Notes: generated from the sequence alone by a model not told the origin. A DNA stretch of 47,209 bases from Hyphomicrobiales bacterium (GCA_003135415.1 PLBP01000018.1:33262-80470), one strand, 5' to 3'. Numbered from the stretch's first letter, positions 24,484 to 33,952 are shown. Made by a program: numbers and translations.

Positions 24484-25554
24484 CTACTTGCGCGCCGGGT
24501 TCGGCACTTCGCACTGACCCGTCAGCACTTCGATTTCGCGGTCGTTGCCGGACTGGACCTTGAAGGTCTGCTGGCAGGTTTTGTCGATATGGCGCGCGAC
24601 CGCGATGTATTCGCCTTCGGCGAGCACCACGGAGGGGAAAGCGCCGGTCGATTCACGGATCATATCGCCGCCCGGCGTCACCACCGACCACTGCGTGTTG
24701 GCGATGGCCTCGCCGCCGGGCACGTTGACGAGGCGGAGCGTGATCTGCGCCGCACGGTGATGCACGGTCGCGTCGGTGAGGCGGCCGGGCTCGATCCGCA
24801 CGTCGGCCTGGATCTGCGCGTTGCCGTCGCCGAAGGTCGATTGCACGTAATAGGTTCCGGCGGGTAGGAAAACGAGATCGCCGCCGCTCGCGCCACGCAG
24901 CACCGGCGGCCGTTCGCTTTTCCGCGCGCGCCCGTTCACGGGCCCGCGCTGGAGGAAGCTTCCTTCATAGATGTCGAAGCGCAGACGATGCGGCGGAATC
25001 ACCTGATCGCCGATGAGGCCTTGCACGCGCAAGCCGCCGGCGGGAATCACCAGCGTCTCTTTCTTCGTCTCGCCGGTGAGCTGCACGCGCCGCGAGCTGC
25101 TGGCAAGGCCATAGGAGGCATGAACGATGTAATTGCCGGGATCGAGCGCGAACACCGGATAGGCGTCCTGCGCTTCCGCGACCGCTAGGGGATTGCCGCC
25201 ATCGGGCCGTTCGGCGAAAACCCGCCAGGTCATCGCGCGCGGAATATAGGCGCCGTCCGCCGCGTAGCGCGCGGAAACCGCGAGTGCCACCTTGCCGGAT
25301 GCGACTTGCGGAATGAAAGCATGCGGATCGCGTTGATTGGTATTCGCGACCGGCGTCGTCGTAGCCGATGTTGAGGCGGCGCGCGGCTGTGCCGACGGCG
25401 GCGTGGGCGGCTGGGTTGTTGAAACGGGCGGCGGCGCGAAACTCGGCGCGGAGCCACTCGGGCCGGTAAATCCGACCTGGGCGAAGGCCCCGGCCGATGA
25501 CAAGGCTAGGAGCGCGAAGGCCGAGAGCCGGGCTAGAGTACTGATGGATAGCAT
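24484..25554 (-). CDS. secreted protein with beta-sandwich repeats, unknown function
   Basis: A 356-residue exported protein. A signal peptide ends near residue 26 (SAFALLALSSAGAFAQ). A low-complexity Pro/Ser/Thr linker (about 27-75) follows. The rest has several units resembling carboxypeptidase-regulatory/prealbumin-like beta folds, each with an LxPGxYxVxxxxG type turn: FALDPGNYIVHASYG, FLPAGTYYVQSTFG, VLAEGEYIAVARHI. Two Cys in the last 40 residues may form a disulfide. It is convergent with the small lipoprotein gene. A periplasmic or surface role is likely, the partner unknown. The ATG at 25554 is preferred because it directly precedes the signal peptide. Confidence 0.75.
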   Translation of the reverse strand: MLSISTLARLSAFALLALSSAGAFAQVGFTGPSGSAPSFAPPPVSTTQPPTPPSAQPRAASTSATTTPVANTNQRDPHAFIPQVASGKVALAVSARYAADGAYIPRAMTWRVFAERPDGGNPLAVAEAQDAYPVFALDPGNYIVHASYGLASSSRRVQLTGETKKETLVIPAGGLRVQGLIGDQVIPPHRLRFDIYEGSFLQRGPVNGRARKSERPPVLRGASGGDLVFLPAGTYYVQSTFGDGNAQIQADVRIEPGRLTDATVHHRAAQITLRLVNVPGGEAIANTQWSVVTPGGDMIRESTGAFPSVVLAEGEYIAVARHIDKTCQQTFKVQSGNDREIEVLTGQCEVPNPARK

Positions 25555-25675
25555 CGGCGCCGTTTTCCCCCGGCCTTGGGGCGATTGCAAGGCCGGTGGC
25601 TCGCATCTGGAAATGCCGCGGCCGTTCGGGCTTCTAGGGTTTCCACCGGGCTAAGCGAAAGGCTAAGACCATCCC

Positions 25676-26239
25676 ATGCCGGACGCGCTTCAACTCATGC
25701 GAACGCGCCGCTCGCCGCGCATCCCCGATCTAGAGGCGCCGGGTCCGAGCGCCGCCGAGCTCGACACGATTCTTTCCGTTGCCGCGCGCGTGCCGGACCA
25801 CGGCAAACTCGTGCCCTGGCGCTTCCTCGTGATCGAGGGCGAGCAGAAGAAGCTGGTCGCTGCGGAACTGCTGCCGCTTTTGCGCAAGGCCCATCCGGAA
25901 GCGACGGAAGACCAGGTCGCGAAGGAGCCGGGACGCTTCGCCCACTCTCCGCTCGTCGTCACGGTGATCTCGCGCGCTGGCCCGCACCCGAAGATTCCAG
26001 AATGGGAACAGGTCCTGTCGGCGGGCGCCGCCTGCATGAGCCTTGTGCTCGCCGCGCATGCCATGGGCTATGGCGCCAACTGGGTCACCGGCTGGGCGGC
26101 CTATGAGCGGCCTTGTCTCGATCTCCTCGGCGTCGGCGCGGGCGAGCGCATCGCTGGGTTCATTCACATCGGCACGCCGAAAGCTGCGCAAGAAGAGCGC
26201 CCGCGGCCGCCGCTTTCCGAAATCGTGACGCGAATTTAG
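25676..26239 (+). CDS. nitroreductase family protein
   Basis: A 187-residue flavin-dependent oxidoreductase of the nitroreductase fold, close to the small YdjA type. MRTRRSPRIP binds the FMN phosphate by its Arg residues, VPDHGKLVPWRFLVI contacts the ring and GYGANWVTGWAA closes the site. It uses FMN and NAD(P)H as a homodimer; the physiological substrate is unknown. The ATG at 25676 is 121 bases from the divergent secreted-protein gene. It is the first of three closely spaced plus-strand genes: the flavin reductase gene starts 8 bases after its stop and has its ribosome binding site over the stop codon. Confidence 0.9.
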   Translation: MPDALQLMRTRRSPRIPDLEAPGPSAAELDTILSVAARVPDHGKLVPWRFLVIEGEQKKLVAAELLPLLRKAHPEATEDQVAKEPGRFAHSPLVVTVISRAGPHPKIPEWEQVLSAGAACMSLVLAAHAMGYGANWVTGWAAYERPCLDLLGVGAGERIAGFIHIGTPKAAQEERPRPPLSEIVTRI

Positions 26240-26247
26240 AGGAACCG

Positions 26248-26847
26248 ATGTTTTATCACACCGACAAGAACGACCACGGACTTCCACACGATCCGTTCAA
26301 GGCGATCGTGGCGCCGCGCCCGATCGGCTGGATCACCTCGATGAGCGCGAAGGGCGAGATCAACCTCGCGCCTTACTCCTATTTCAACGGCGTATCTTCG
26401 CGCCCGCCGATGGTGATGTTTTCGAGCGAGGGCTTCAAGGATTCGGTCGCCAATATCACCGAAACCAAGGAATTCGTCTGCTCGCTCGCGACCTGGGACT
26501 TGCGTGAGGAGATGAACAAAACCTCGGCGATGCTGCCGCGCGGGGTCAACGAAATGGAAGTGGCGGGGCTGAAAGCGGCCCCCTCGAAGCTGGTGAAGCC
26601 GCCGCGCGTCGCGGCTTCCCCTTGCGCGATGGAGTGCAAGGTTGTGCAGATCGTTCCGCTCCACGATATCGCGGGAAGGCCGCTCGACCGGCACGTCGTC
26701 ATCGGGCAAGTGGTCGGCATTTACATCGATGAGCGTTTCATCAAGAACGGGCTGCTCGATAGTGCCGCGATGAAGCCGATCGCGCGCGGCGGCTATCACG
26801 ACTATTCCGTTCTCGACGAGAGCTTCACCATGGTCAGGCCCGGCTGA
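26248..26847 (+). CDS. flavin reductase family protein
   Basis: A 199-residue FMN-binding split-barrel protein of the flavin reductase-like family (related to PF01613). AIVAPRPIGWITSMS and NLAPYSYFNGVSSRPPMVMF are the flavin-binding sequences. It probably uses NAD(P)H to reduce FMN or passes electrons to an oxygenase; no oxygenase is adjacent, so the partner is unknown. GAGGAAC overlaps the stop of the nitroreductase gene and sits 4 bases upstream of the ATG at 26248. The stop is one base from the start of the next gene, so the three genes form an operon. Confidence 0.9.
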   Translation: MFYHTDKNDHGLPHDPFKAIVAPRPIGWITSMSAKGEINLAPYSYFNGVSSRPPMVMFSSEGFKDSVANITETKEFVCSLATWDLREEMNKTSAMLPRGVNEMEVAGLKAAPSKLVKPPRVAASPCAMECKVVQIVPLHDIAGRPLDRHVVIGQVVGIYIDERFIKNGLLDSAAMKPIARGGYHDYSVLDESFTMVRPG

Positions 26848-26848
26848 T

Positions 26849-27727
26849 ATGCGCTCGCTTCTGTTCGTGCCCGGCGACAGCGAAAAGAAGCTCGCGAAAT
26901 CGCTCGGCGCGGGCGCCGATGTCCTGATCCTCGATCTCGAGGACTCCGTCGCGCCGGACGCGAAGGTGCGCGCGCGCGAAATCGTGCGCGATTTTTTACG
27001 CTCGCTCTCGCGCGACGAGCCGCGCCCGCGGTTTTATGTGCGCGTGAACGCGCTCCGTTCGGGATTGATCGACGACGATCTCGACGCCGTGCTCGCCGGC
27101 ACGCCCGAGGGCATCATGCTGCCGAAGTCGGGGGGCGGCGCCGACGTGATCGCGCTCGGCGCCAAGCTCGCTCCGCGCGAGGCGATCGCCGGTCTTCCCG
27201 ACGGCTCGACCAAAATCATTCCGATCGCGACCGAAACCGCCGCGTCGATATTCAACATGGGGACTTATCGCGGCGCGAGCCCGCGCTGCGAGGCGCTGAC
27301 CTGGGGCGCAGAGGACCTCGCGGCCGAAATCGCGGCGGAAGCGAACCGCTATCCCGACGGCCGCTATATCGAGCCTTATCGGCTCGCGCGCTCGCTTTGT
27401 CTCTTCGCGGCAGTCGCCTCCGGGGTAACGCCGATCGATACGGTGTTCACCAACTACAAGGACACTGAGGGCTTGCGAAAAGATTCGCTCGCCGCCCGCC
27501 GCGACGGCTTTCTCGGGAAGATGGCGATTCATCCGGACCAGGTGCCGGTAGTGAACGATGTCTTCACGCCGTCGAAGGAGACGATCGCGCGCGCGCAGGA
27601 AATCCTCGATGCCTTCGCCAAGGCGGGAAAGGGCACGGTGGGTTTCAAGGGCGTGATGCTCGACATGCTGCACGTCAAATATGCCGAGCACGTGATCGCG
27701 CGCGCCAAAGCGGCGAAGCTTATTTAG
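26849..27727 (+). CDS. CoA ester lyase (HpcH/HpaI, CitE-like)
   Basis: A 292-residue TIM-barrel lyase of the citrate lyase beta-like family, which cleaves or forms C-C bonds in malyl-, methylmalyl- or citramalyl-CoA. RSLLFVPGDSEKKL is the CoA-binding start; LILDLEDSVAPDAK carries the metal Glu/Asp; LTWGAEDLAAEIAAE and AIHPDQVPVVND complete the site. The type of CoA ester cannot be told by reading. The gene begins one base after the flavin reductase stop. Downstream and convergent is a MaoC hydratase; a CoA lyase beside a MaoC hydratase is a known arrangement in acyl-CoA pathways such as methylmalyl-CoA or mesaconyl-CoA metabolism. Confidence 0.9.
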   Translation: MRSLLFVPGDSEKKLAKSLGAGADVLILDLEDSVAPDAKVRAREIVRDFLRSLSRDEPRPRFYVRVNALRSGLIDDDLDAVLAGTPEGIMLPKSGGGADVIALGAKLAPREAIAGLPDGSTKIIPIATETAASIFNMGTYRGASPRCEALTWGAEDLAAEIAAEANRYPDGRYIEPYRLARSLCLFAAVASGVTPIDTVFTNYKDTEGLRKDSLAARRDGFLGKMAIHPDQVPVVNDVFTPSKETIARAQEILDAFAKAGKGTVGFKGVMLDMLHVKYAEHVIARAKAAKLI

Positions 27728-28199
27728 AAGGCCGCTTGCGCATGAAGGCCTGGCGCCGGCATTCGGCGACGAGCTTGTCGTCCTGGTTGAACGCGCGGTG
27801 GAGGAATTCGACGATGCCGGCATCCGGCCGCGATTTCGATTCGCGCTTGTCGAGGATCTCGGTCGTGCAATGCAGCGTGTCGCCCTGAAACAGCGGGTGC
27901 GGAAACTTCACGTCCTGCATGCCGAGATTGGCGATCGTGGTGCCGACGGTGGTGTCGTTGACCGAAATCCCGATCATCAGCCCGAGCGTGAAGAGCGAGT
28001 TCATCAGCGGCTGCTTCCACTCGGTCTCCAGGCAAAAATGCCGGTCGATGTGCAGCGGCTGCGGATTGAGCGTCATGTTCGAGAACAGCATGTTGTCCAT
28101 CTCGGTCACCGTGCGGGTGAGCCGGTGCTCGATTGTTTCGCCCACCTTGAAATCCTCGAAATAAAGGCCGCCTCGCTTGTGGCGGCGGGGCTCGCTCAT
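27720..28199 (-). CDS. MaoC family acyl-CoA hydratase
   Basis: A 159-residue hot-dog-fold enoyl-CoA hydratase/dehydratase. Hydratase motif residues are visible in MLFSNMTLNPQPLHID, with Asp and His in the expected order near the active site (VTEMDNM and PLHID). The rest, FQGDTLHCTTEILDKRESKS, is typical of MaoC proteins. It ends inside the last codons of the CoA ester lyase gene (8-base tail-to-tail overlap), so the two transcripts run into each other. GGAGGAGACC upstream of the ATG at 28199 is an excellent ribosome binding site; the frame open to 28745 is not coding. The substrate is probably a short-chain beta-hydroxy or mesaconyl-like CoA ester; the exact one is unknown. Confidence 0.9.
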   Translation of the reverse strand: MSEPRRHKRGGLYFEDFKVGETIEHRLTRTVTEMDNMLFSNMTLNPQPLHIDRHFCLETEWKQPLMNSLFTLGLMIGISVNDTTVGTTIANLGMQDVKFPHPLFQGDTLHCTTEILDKRESKSRPDAGIVEFLHRAFNQDDKLVAECRRQAFMRKRPSK

Positions 28200-28313
28200 G
28201 GTCTCCTCCCGGTTCAGGCTCGTTAAGGCTTCCTTTACCATAGCAACCCAATGGTTAGGCGGCGCGGTCCGACCTTTCGCCCGATCCGGGCGGGCGGCCG
28301 GGGGACAACCGGA

Positions 28314-29366
28314 ATGGTCCTCGACAATGTCAGCGGTGCGGGCGACCGCATCAACTCGGCGATCCAGGCGGCGAGCCGGACGACGGGAACCTCCTTCGAT
28401 TTTCTCTTGCGTACGGCGGCCCGTGAATCCGCGTTCGATCCGACCGCCAAGGCTTCGACGTCCTCGGCACGCGGGCTCTTCCAGTTCATCGACACCACCT
28501 GGCTCGCCATGGTCAAGGAAGAGGGGCCGCGCTATGGCCTCGCGCAATATGCCTCCGCGATCGATCGGACCGCGAGCGGCCGCTACGTAGTGAGCGATCC
28601 CGCCAAGCTCGCCGAAATCCTCAAGCTCCGCGACGACCCCACCGTTTCCGCGCTGATGGCCGGCGCGCTCGCCAGCCGCAATTCCGATTACCTCGCCGCG
28701 AATATCGGGCGCGAGCCGAGTTCGGGCGAACTCTACATCGCGCATTTTCTAGGGGCGAGCGGCGCCCGCAAACTGATTTCGATGGCGCAGAACCAGCCTT
28801 CCGCCTCCGCCGCGAGCGCCTTTCCGGATGCCGCGCGCGCCAATCGCTCGATTTTCTACACGCGCGACGGATCGGCGAGAAATGCCGCCGATGTCTATGC
28901 CGGACTCGTCGCCAAGCACGATCGAACTTCGCCTCCATCGCTGGAGCCACAGGCGGGCGTGGTGCAAGTCGTGAACTCCGATCAGGCGATCGACTCGGCG
29001 GAGCCGGTTTTGCCGGCTAACCTTGTACCGGCGGCAAGGTCCGCAGGGCGCACCGAGTCGCCGCGGGTCCGCATGGTGCCGGTACAGCTTCCCGATTTGG
29101 AATCGCCGTCCTCGGCCCAAGGGTTGACCGCAAACGTCGGACCCATCTTCCAGTCGATGTTCCGCACCGAGCGCAGCGGCGCGCTCTCGGACACGGTGCG
29201 CGATTTATGGGCGGCGGTGACACGGGCGCGCGGCGGATCGTTTCCACCGGGAACGGCGATGGCGCCGGCGCCCCGGCCGAGCTTTCCAACTTTCAGAAAG
29301 ATACGGTCATCAATGGCGGGCGGCGCGCAGGCACCTGAGCCTTTTCTTCCGCGGCGCAATTGTTAA
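28314..29366 (+). CDS. lytic transglycosylase-like protein
   Basis: A 350-residue protein with a soluble lytic transglycosylase-like domain in its first 170 residues. The catalytic Glu38 is in AARESAFDP, followed by SARGLFQFIDTTW, typical of SLT enzymes that cut peptidoglycan glycan strands. The family motif GLAQYASAI and GELYIAHFLGASGA are present. Residues 200-350 are a low-complexity, Ser/Ala/Pro-rich tail with no recognised domain. A signal peptide is not evident, which is usual for the flagellum- or secretion-associated forms of this group. The ATG at 28314 is chosen as it begins just before NVSGAGDRINSAIQAAS; a start at 28251 would add a basic low-complexity segment. Confidence 0.83.
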   Translation: MVLDNVSGAGDRINSAIQAASRTTGTSFDFLLRTAARESAFDPTAKASTSSARGLFQFIDTTWLAMVKEEGPRYGLAQYASAIDRTASGRYVVSDPAKLAEILKLRDDPTVSALMAGALASRNSDYLAANIGREPSSGELYIAHFLGASGARKLISMAQNQPSASAASAFPDAARANRSIFYTRDGSARNAADVYAGLVAKHDRTSPPSLEPQAGVVQVVNSDQAIDSAEPVLPANLVPAARSAGRTESPRVRMVPVQLPDLESPSSAQGLTANVGPIFQSMFRTERSGALSDTVRDLWAAVTRARGGSFPPGTAMAPAPRPSFPTFRKIRSSMAGGAQAPEPFLPRRNC

Positions 29367-29454
29367 TCAATTCCAAAGATTTACGCTGAACGCTTTATTA
29401 AGCGGCGGGCGCGATACTCCTCTCCCGAAGCAGTCGGCAGCGTCGAGTATCGCG

Positions 29455-30597
29455 ATGATTGTACGTCAGTTCTTGTGCTGGATTCAGACGGCGCCTCCGG
29501 GAGACCGGGCCGATGCAACCAGCGCTCTCGCCCGTGCCTATCTTTATTCGGATCTTGCACGCGAGGACCGGCTTGCCGCCGAAGCGGCAATGACGGTGCT
29601 GCTCGACGATCCGTCGACGCTGGTGCGCCGCGCGCTCGCCGAAGCGCTCGCTTCCTCCGTCGACGCCCCGCACGGCGTGATCCTGGGGCTCGTCCGCGAC
29701 CAGACCGATATCGCCGAGATCGTCGCCGCGCGCTCGCCGGTTCTGAGCGAGGGCGAGCTGATCGATCTCATCGCCGGCACGGTCGAGCGGGTGCAATGCG
29801 CGGTCGCCTCGCGCACGCCGCTCTCGCGCTCGCTGGCCGCCGCCATCGCCGAGATCGGGGCCGCCGCGGCCTGTCTCACGCTGATCGAAAATTCCGAGGC
29901 GGAGCTTACGGGAGCGGCTCTCAACCGCATCGCCGAGCGGCATGGCCATCTTGCCGCCGTGCGCGAGCCGCTGCTGCTGCGCGAGGACCTCGCGGTCGAG
30001 ACGCGCCAGGCGCTCGTGGCAAAGCTTTCCGACACGCTTGCCCGTTTCGTCGCGCATCGGGAATGGTTGCCCGAGGAGCGCGCGCATCACGTCGCGCGCG
30101 ATGCTTGCGACCGCGTAACCGTGGAAATCGCCGCCGAAACCGATTCGCGCGAGGTCACGCATCTGATCCGCCATCTGGTCGCGAGCGGACAGCTCACGGG
30201 TGGGCTGATGCTGCGGGCGCTGCTCGCCGGCAATCTGCGCTTTCTGATCGAAGCGCTCGCGGAACTTTCCGGCCTCAAGCCCGGGCGCGTCGCGGCCATC
30301 GTCTCCGATCGCTCCGGCCACGGCTTTCACGCGCTCTACCAGAAAGCCGGATTGCCCGACGCCGCCTATCGCGCCTTCCGCGCCGCCCTTGAAGTGATCC
30401 ACGAAACGGGATTTGCCGGCGACACGCTAGGGCATGCGGTGCTGCGCCGGCGCATCGTCGAGCGCGTGCTCGTTCGCTACGAAGAAGCGGCCGACGGCGA
30501 GCTTGACCATCTGCTCGCGCTCTTGCGCAAGCTTGCCGCCGAAGCGGCGCGCGAAGAGGCGCGTATCTACACCGAGGATCTGGTCGCCGCGGCCTAA
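29455..30597 (+). CDS. DUF2336 family protein
   Basis: A 380-residue helical cytoplasmic protein matching the DUF2336 family of alphaproteobacteria. It is built of HEAT-like helical pairs (for example LVRRALAEALASSVDAPHG and VQCAVASRTPLSRSLAAAIAEI), so it is likely a protein-binding scaffold rather than an enzyme. I see no catalytic motif, signal peptide or membrane helix. The ATG at 29455 has no clear Shine-Dalgarno sequence. A long open frame on the opposite strand is its shadow. It follows the lytic transglycosylase gene by 88 bases. Function unknown; some family members sit near PAS/c-di-GMP genes, but not here. Confidence 0.8.
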   Translation: MIVRQFLCWIQTAPPGDRADATSALARAYLYSDLAREDRLAAEAAMTVLLDDPSTLVRRALAEALASSVDAPHGVILGLVRDQTDIAEIVAARSPVLSEGELIDLIAGTVERVQCAVASRTPLSRSLAAAIAEIGAAAACLTLIENSEAELTGAALNRIAERHGHLAAVREPLLLREDLAVETRQALVAKLSDTLARFVAHREWLPEERAHHVARDACDRVTVEIAAETDSREVTHLIRHLVASGQLTGGLMLRALLAGNLRFLIEALAELSGLKPGRVAAIVSDRSGHGFHALYQKAGLPDAAYRAFRAALEVIHETGFAGDTLGHAVLRRRIVERVLVRYEEAADGELDHLLALLRKLAAEAAREEARIYTEDLVAAA

Positions 30598-30617
30598 AAG
30601 CCCACGGCTACAAGCCA

Positions 30618-30788
30618 CTATTTCCCGCCGGCCCGCTTTGTCGGCAGCGCGGCGAGCGGCGCATCGCCGGCAATATTGGCGTAAGCCTCGCCCAGCTCTT
30701 GCGAGAGAAAACTTTCGACGATGAGCGCCAGGCGCTCGAAGATTTCCTTGCCGGTTTTGTCATTGATGGTGTGAATTTGCTCGCGCAT
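30618..30788 (-). CDS. small protein of unknown function
   Basis: A 56-residue protein with a first half that looks amphipathic and ordered (MREQIHTINDKTGKEIFERL, then ALIVESFLSQELGEAYANI) and a basic tail ending in GGK. The ATG at 30788 follows GGGGACGGC, a fair ribosome binding site; a GTG at 30803 is an alternative start. It is on the same strand as nadK and 74 bases after its end. No family is recognised. The coding assignment rests on the site, helix-like composition and lack of other features in this gap, so it is less sure than most calls here. Confidence 0.5.
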   Translation of the reverse strand: MREQIHTINDKTGKEIFERLALIVESFLSQELGEAYANIAGDAPLAALPTKRAGGK

Positions 30789-30862
30789 GCCGTCCCCGCG
30801 CACGAAACCCTCGCGCGGGCCTCGGGCCCATTAGCGCCGGGCAGCGTTAATTTTCCGGTAAT

Positions 30863-31645
30863 TCAGGAGCCGAACTGCTCGGCGAGGATGCGCTCGTCGA
30901 GGTTATGGCCGGAGTCGAACAGCATGATCATGGAGGAGGCCTTGTCCATGCGCGCCCGCACCGCGACCACGGAGCGGACCTCGAAATGGTCAGCGACGGC
31001 ACTCACCGGCCGCTTGTCGGGTTCGAGCACGGCGATTTCGATGCGGGCGGTATCGGGGAGAAGCGCGCCGCGCCAGCGGCGCGGGCGGAACGGGCTCAAC
31101 GGCGTCAGCGCAAGCAGCGTTGCATTGAGGGGCAGGATCGGCCCGTGGGCGGAGAGGTTATAGGCGGTGGAGCCCGCGGGCGTCGCAACCAGGATGCCGT
31201 CGGAGATCAATTCGGTAAGCCGCACCTTGCCGTCGATCGAGAGCCGCAGTTTCGCGGCCTGGTAGGTTTCGCGAAACAGATAAACCTCGTTGATAGCGGG
31301 CGCGCGATGGCTTTTGCCGGCGGCATCGACCGCTTCCATGGCGAGTGGATGGATCACGGTACGCTCGGCCGCGGCAATCCGCTCCTTTAGATTGTCGACG
31401 ACGAACTCGTTCATGAGAAAGCCGATCGAGCCGCGGCTCATGCCATAGATCGGCTTGCCGGTATCGCGAAAGCGGTGGAGCGTTTGCAGCATCAATCCGT
31501 CGCCGCCGAGCGCCACGACGACATCGGCTTGTGCCGGATCGATATCGCCATAACGCGTGGCGAGCGCTTTCTTGGCGGCGTCGGCCTCGTCCTGCGCGCT
31601 CGCGACGAAGGCGATCTTGTCGTAGCTTTGGACGGGCTTGGTCAT
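30863..31645 (-). CDS. nadK: NAD kinase
   Basis: A 260-residue NAD kinase, which phosphorylates NAD to NADP in the cytoplasm. The conserved GGDG is at 47-50 ([12 protein letters not shown]), followed by [44 protein letters not shown] and the zinc-free C-terminal HFEVRSVV. The length is somewhat less than that of E. coli (292), as usual for the alphaproteobacterial form. It is divergent from cutA with 24 bases between starts, so the two promoters overlap. No clear Shine-Dalgarno sequence precedes the ATG at 31645, which suggests a leaderless or poorly initiated mRNA. Confidence 0.94.
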   Translation of the reverse strand: MTKPVQSYDKIAFVASAQDEADAAKKALATRYGDIDPAQADVVVALGGDGLMLQTLHRFRDTGKPIYGMSRGSIGFLMNEFVVDNLKERIAAAERTVIHPLAMEAVDAAGKSHRAPAINEVYLFRETYQAAKLRLSIDGKVRLTELISDGILVATPAGSTAYNLSAHGPILPLNATLLALTPLSPFRPRRWRGALLPDTARIEIAVLEPDKRPVSAVADHFEVRSVVAVRARMDKASSMIMLFDSGHNLDERILAEQFGS

Positions 31646-31669
31646 GGCAAATATGCGCGGGAAACTGCA

Positions 31670-31993
31670 ATGAAGGACGAGCCGGTTCTCCTATACACGA
31701 CCTATCCGTCGCTTGTCGAAGCGGAGAAAAGCGGCCGCAAGATCGTGGAGGCGGGCTTAGCCGCCTGCGTGAATATCGTGCCGGGCATGCGCTCGATCTA
31801 TCGCTGGAAGGGCGCGATCGAGGCCGCCGACGAAGTGGTGATGATCGTGAAAACGCGGGCCTCGCTCGCCGAGCGCGTTACCGCGGCGCTCCGCGCCGAT
31901 CATTCATACGAGACGCCGGCGATCCTGGTGCTTTCCGTCAGCGGCGGGAATCAGTCCTTCATCGACTGGATTCTCGCCGAGACGGAGCATTGA
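31670..31993 (+). CDS. cutA: divalent-cation tolerance protein CutA
   Basis: A 107-residue CutA1 protein, a trimeric ferredoxin-like-fold signalling or copper-tolerance protein. The family start [19 protein letters not shown] and the core [18 protein letters not shown] are clear; Cys is seen in GLAACVNIV, a conserved copper-binding candidate. ESYETP-type sequence ([11 protein letters not shown]) and SFIDWI complete it. No regulatory gene is near. The ATG at 31670 has only a weak GGGAAAC upstream. Confidence 0.95.
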   Translation: MKDEPVLLYTTYPSLVEAEKSGRKIVEAGLAACVNIVPGMRSIYRWKGAIEAADEVVMIVKTRASLAERVTAALRADHSYETPAILVLSVSGGNQSFIDWILAETEH

Positions 31994-32041
31994 ATCCGCC
32001 GCAATCACGCGCGAGCTTTCGCAGCCGCGTCCATCCCGCCT

Positions 32042-33952
32042 TTAGCGAATGACACGCACGCCGCCGTAAACCCCGATACCTGTCTTCTCGAAACCCAATG
32101 GATCTTCGTAGTGTTTATCCAAGAGGTTATCGATGCGGCCAAACACGACGAGATTCTCATTCATCTTGTAATTGGCGGCGAGATTGATCGTGTTGTATCC
32201 CGGTGCGACCGAAGATACGCCGCCGGCCCGCGGAACGTCCATCCAATCGCCGACCCAGAGCGCTGTCGCACTCAACGTAAGCGCGTCGATCGGCTGCCAA
32301 ACGGCGCTCACGCTCGTCTTGTTCGCCGGTCTTCTGATCAGTTCGAGGCCGGTCGTTGCGTCGATCGCGATCGTTCGCGTGTAATCGGCCCGGATCTGGA
32401 AGCTATTGCTGATTTGAGCCGAAACGAACGACTCGATGCCGTGGATCTTTGCGGCCGCGACATTTTCGTTGATGAACGTGATCGGATCGGGAACGATCAG
32501 ATTCATGATGTTGTTGTTGAAGTAAGTAGCGCCGAACTGAATCCGTTTCTCGAATAGGGCCTGTTCGAAGCCGAAATCGTAGCCTTTGCTCACTTCGGGC
32601 TGCAAATTCGGATTGGCGCCGAACGGCCCGAAGATCTGATCCAGCGACGGAGCATGAAAGCCCGTTCCGTAACTCGCTTTCAATGTGGTGCCCGTTTCCT
32701 TGATCACGAAGCTGGGCGCCAGGCGCCAAGTGTCGTGACCGCCGAAATTCTCGTTTTCGTCGTGGCGGATATTCGACGTCAGAAACACCCGGTCCCCGAA
32801 GGCGGAATGCAATTCGGCATAGCTGCCGGTATTGCGGTTGCTGCCCTGGGTGAGAAAGCCGAACTCGTTGAAGTTTGCTTTTTCCTGCTCCTGTTCGACG
32901 CCCATGTAGAGCGTTTGCCCCGGCATCAGCGCCAAGTCGGACTTCCAATAGTATTTGATCCGGTCGCCGGCAAAAATATTCAACGGAGGACTGAAGGCCA
33001 GAAACGAATCCGGGTCGAAGGCGCGGCGGCCGACGTCGGTATAAGCAATGCCAAGATGGTTGTTGAATTTGCCGTCGAATAGCTTCCATACCGCATCCGT
33101 CAACCCGTAAAATTCGTGATTTCTCGACGAGGTTTGATCCGGGTTGGGAAACGAGGGGAACGAGTCGTCCTGGGTGAAATGCCGGGCGGCATCGGTATAG
33201 CGGCCGACAAAGTTCAGGCTGAAGATTTCCGACAGGTCGGCGCCGACTTTTCCGCTGTAGGTCCAGTTGTCGTAAAAATCGTTATGTCGCGTTTCGCCGG
33301 GCGGCAAAAGGTTGAGCGGTGTGACCGGCACGCTCGCACTCAAAATGTGCGAAACGCTGAAAGCATAGTTGGTGTTTACCGTCCCGCCGCTGACCTGGAT
33401 CGATTGATTGAAGGTGCCGAAAGATCCGCCCTCGATGGTCGCCTTCCATTGCGGAGGGCCCGAACCTTTCTTGGTCGTGATCGAGATCACGCCGCCGATC
33501 GCATCCGCGCCGTATAGCCCGCTTTGCGGGCCGCGAAGCACTTCAATGCGCTCGATATCCGTCGTGCTCAGATTTCCGAAATCGAACGCCCGGCTCGGCT
33601 GGGTGGGGTCGCTGACATCGATGCCGTCGATCAGAACCTTAACGTGGTTCGAATTGGTGCCGCGAATGAAAACGGATGTTTGACCGCCTACGCCGCCGGT
33701 CTGGACCACATTGAGGCCCGGCACGGTCTGCAAGACATCGGGAACGGTCCGGCGCTGGTCGCGCTGGATCTGATCTTCCGTGATCACCGTGACCGTGCTT
33801 CCGATTTCCTCGCTCGGCGTCGGCAGCGCAGTTGCGCTCACCACCGTGTCCGGCAGCGTATTCAGCGGACCGCTTTGCGCAAAAGCGGAAGAGAAGGGAA
33901 GGCTGAGAAAAAAGGCTAACGCGAACTTTGCTTGTTTCGGATGAATGGACAT
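32042..33952 (-). CDS. btuB: TonB-dependent vitamin B12 receptor
   Basis: A 636-residue TonB-dependent outer-membrane receptor. A signal peptide (KFALAFFLSLPFSSAFAQ) is followed by a TonB box region (DTVVSATALPT), the plug domain (DQIQRDQRRTVPDVLQTVPG, SVFIRGTNSNHVKVLIDGID, ERIEVLRGPQSGLYGADAIG) and about 22 strands of barrel ending YGGVRVIR. The BtuB assignment rests mainly on the cobalamin riboswitch in its leader, which is seen directly; the sequence (NTLPDTVVSATALPTP) is also BtuB-like. No btuFCD or cob genes are in the window. The ATG at 33952 follows GGGGGCGATCC; the longer frame has no signal peptide. It is divergent from the metF-metH operon that uses the vitamin. Confidence 0.93.
   Translation of the reverse strand: MSIHPKQAKFALAFFLSLPFSSAFAQSGPLNTLPDTVVSATALPTPSEEIGSTVTVITEDQIQRDQRRTVPDVLQTVPGLNVVQTGGVGGQTSVFIRGTNSNHVKVLIDGIDVSDPTQPSRAFDFGNLSTTDIERIEVLRGPQSGLYGADAIGGVISITTKKGSGPPQWKATIEGGSFGTFNQSIQVSGGTVNTNYAFSVSHILSASVPVTPLNLLPPGETRHNDFYDNWTYSGKVGADLSEIFSLNFVGRYTDAARHFTQDDSFPSFPNPDQTSSRNHEFYGLTDAVWKLFDGKFNNHLGIAYTDVGRRAFDPDSFLAFSPPLNIFAGDRIKYYWKSDLALMPGQTLYMGVEQEQEKANFNEFGFLTQGSNRNTGSYAELHSAFGDRVFLTSNIRHDENENFGGHDTWRLAPSFVIKETGTTLKASYGTGFHAPSLDQIFGPFGANPNLQPEVSKGYDFGFEQALFEKRIQFGATYFNNNIMNLIVPDPITFINENVAAAKIHGIESFVSAQISNSFQIRADYTRTIAIDATTGLELIRRPANKTSVSAVWQPIDALTLSATALWVGDWMDVPRAGGVSSVAPGYNTINLAANYKMNENLVVFGRIDNLLDKHYEDPLGFEKTGIGVYGGVRVIR

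Noticed and set aside
29398-30402. 334-codon open frame on the minus strand
   Set aside because: It lies opposite the DUF2336 gene, and its long length is due to GC bias; no ribosome binding site or domain was seen.
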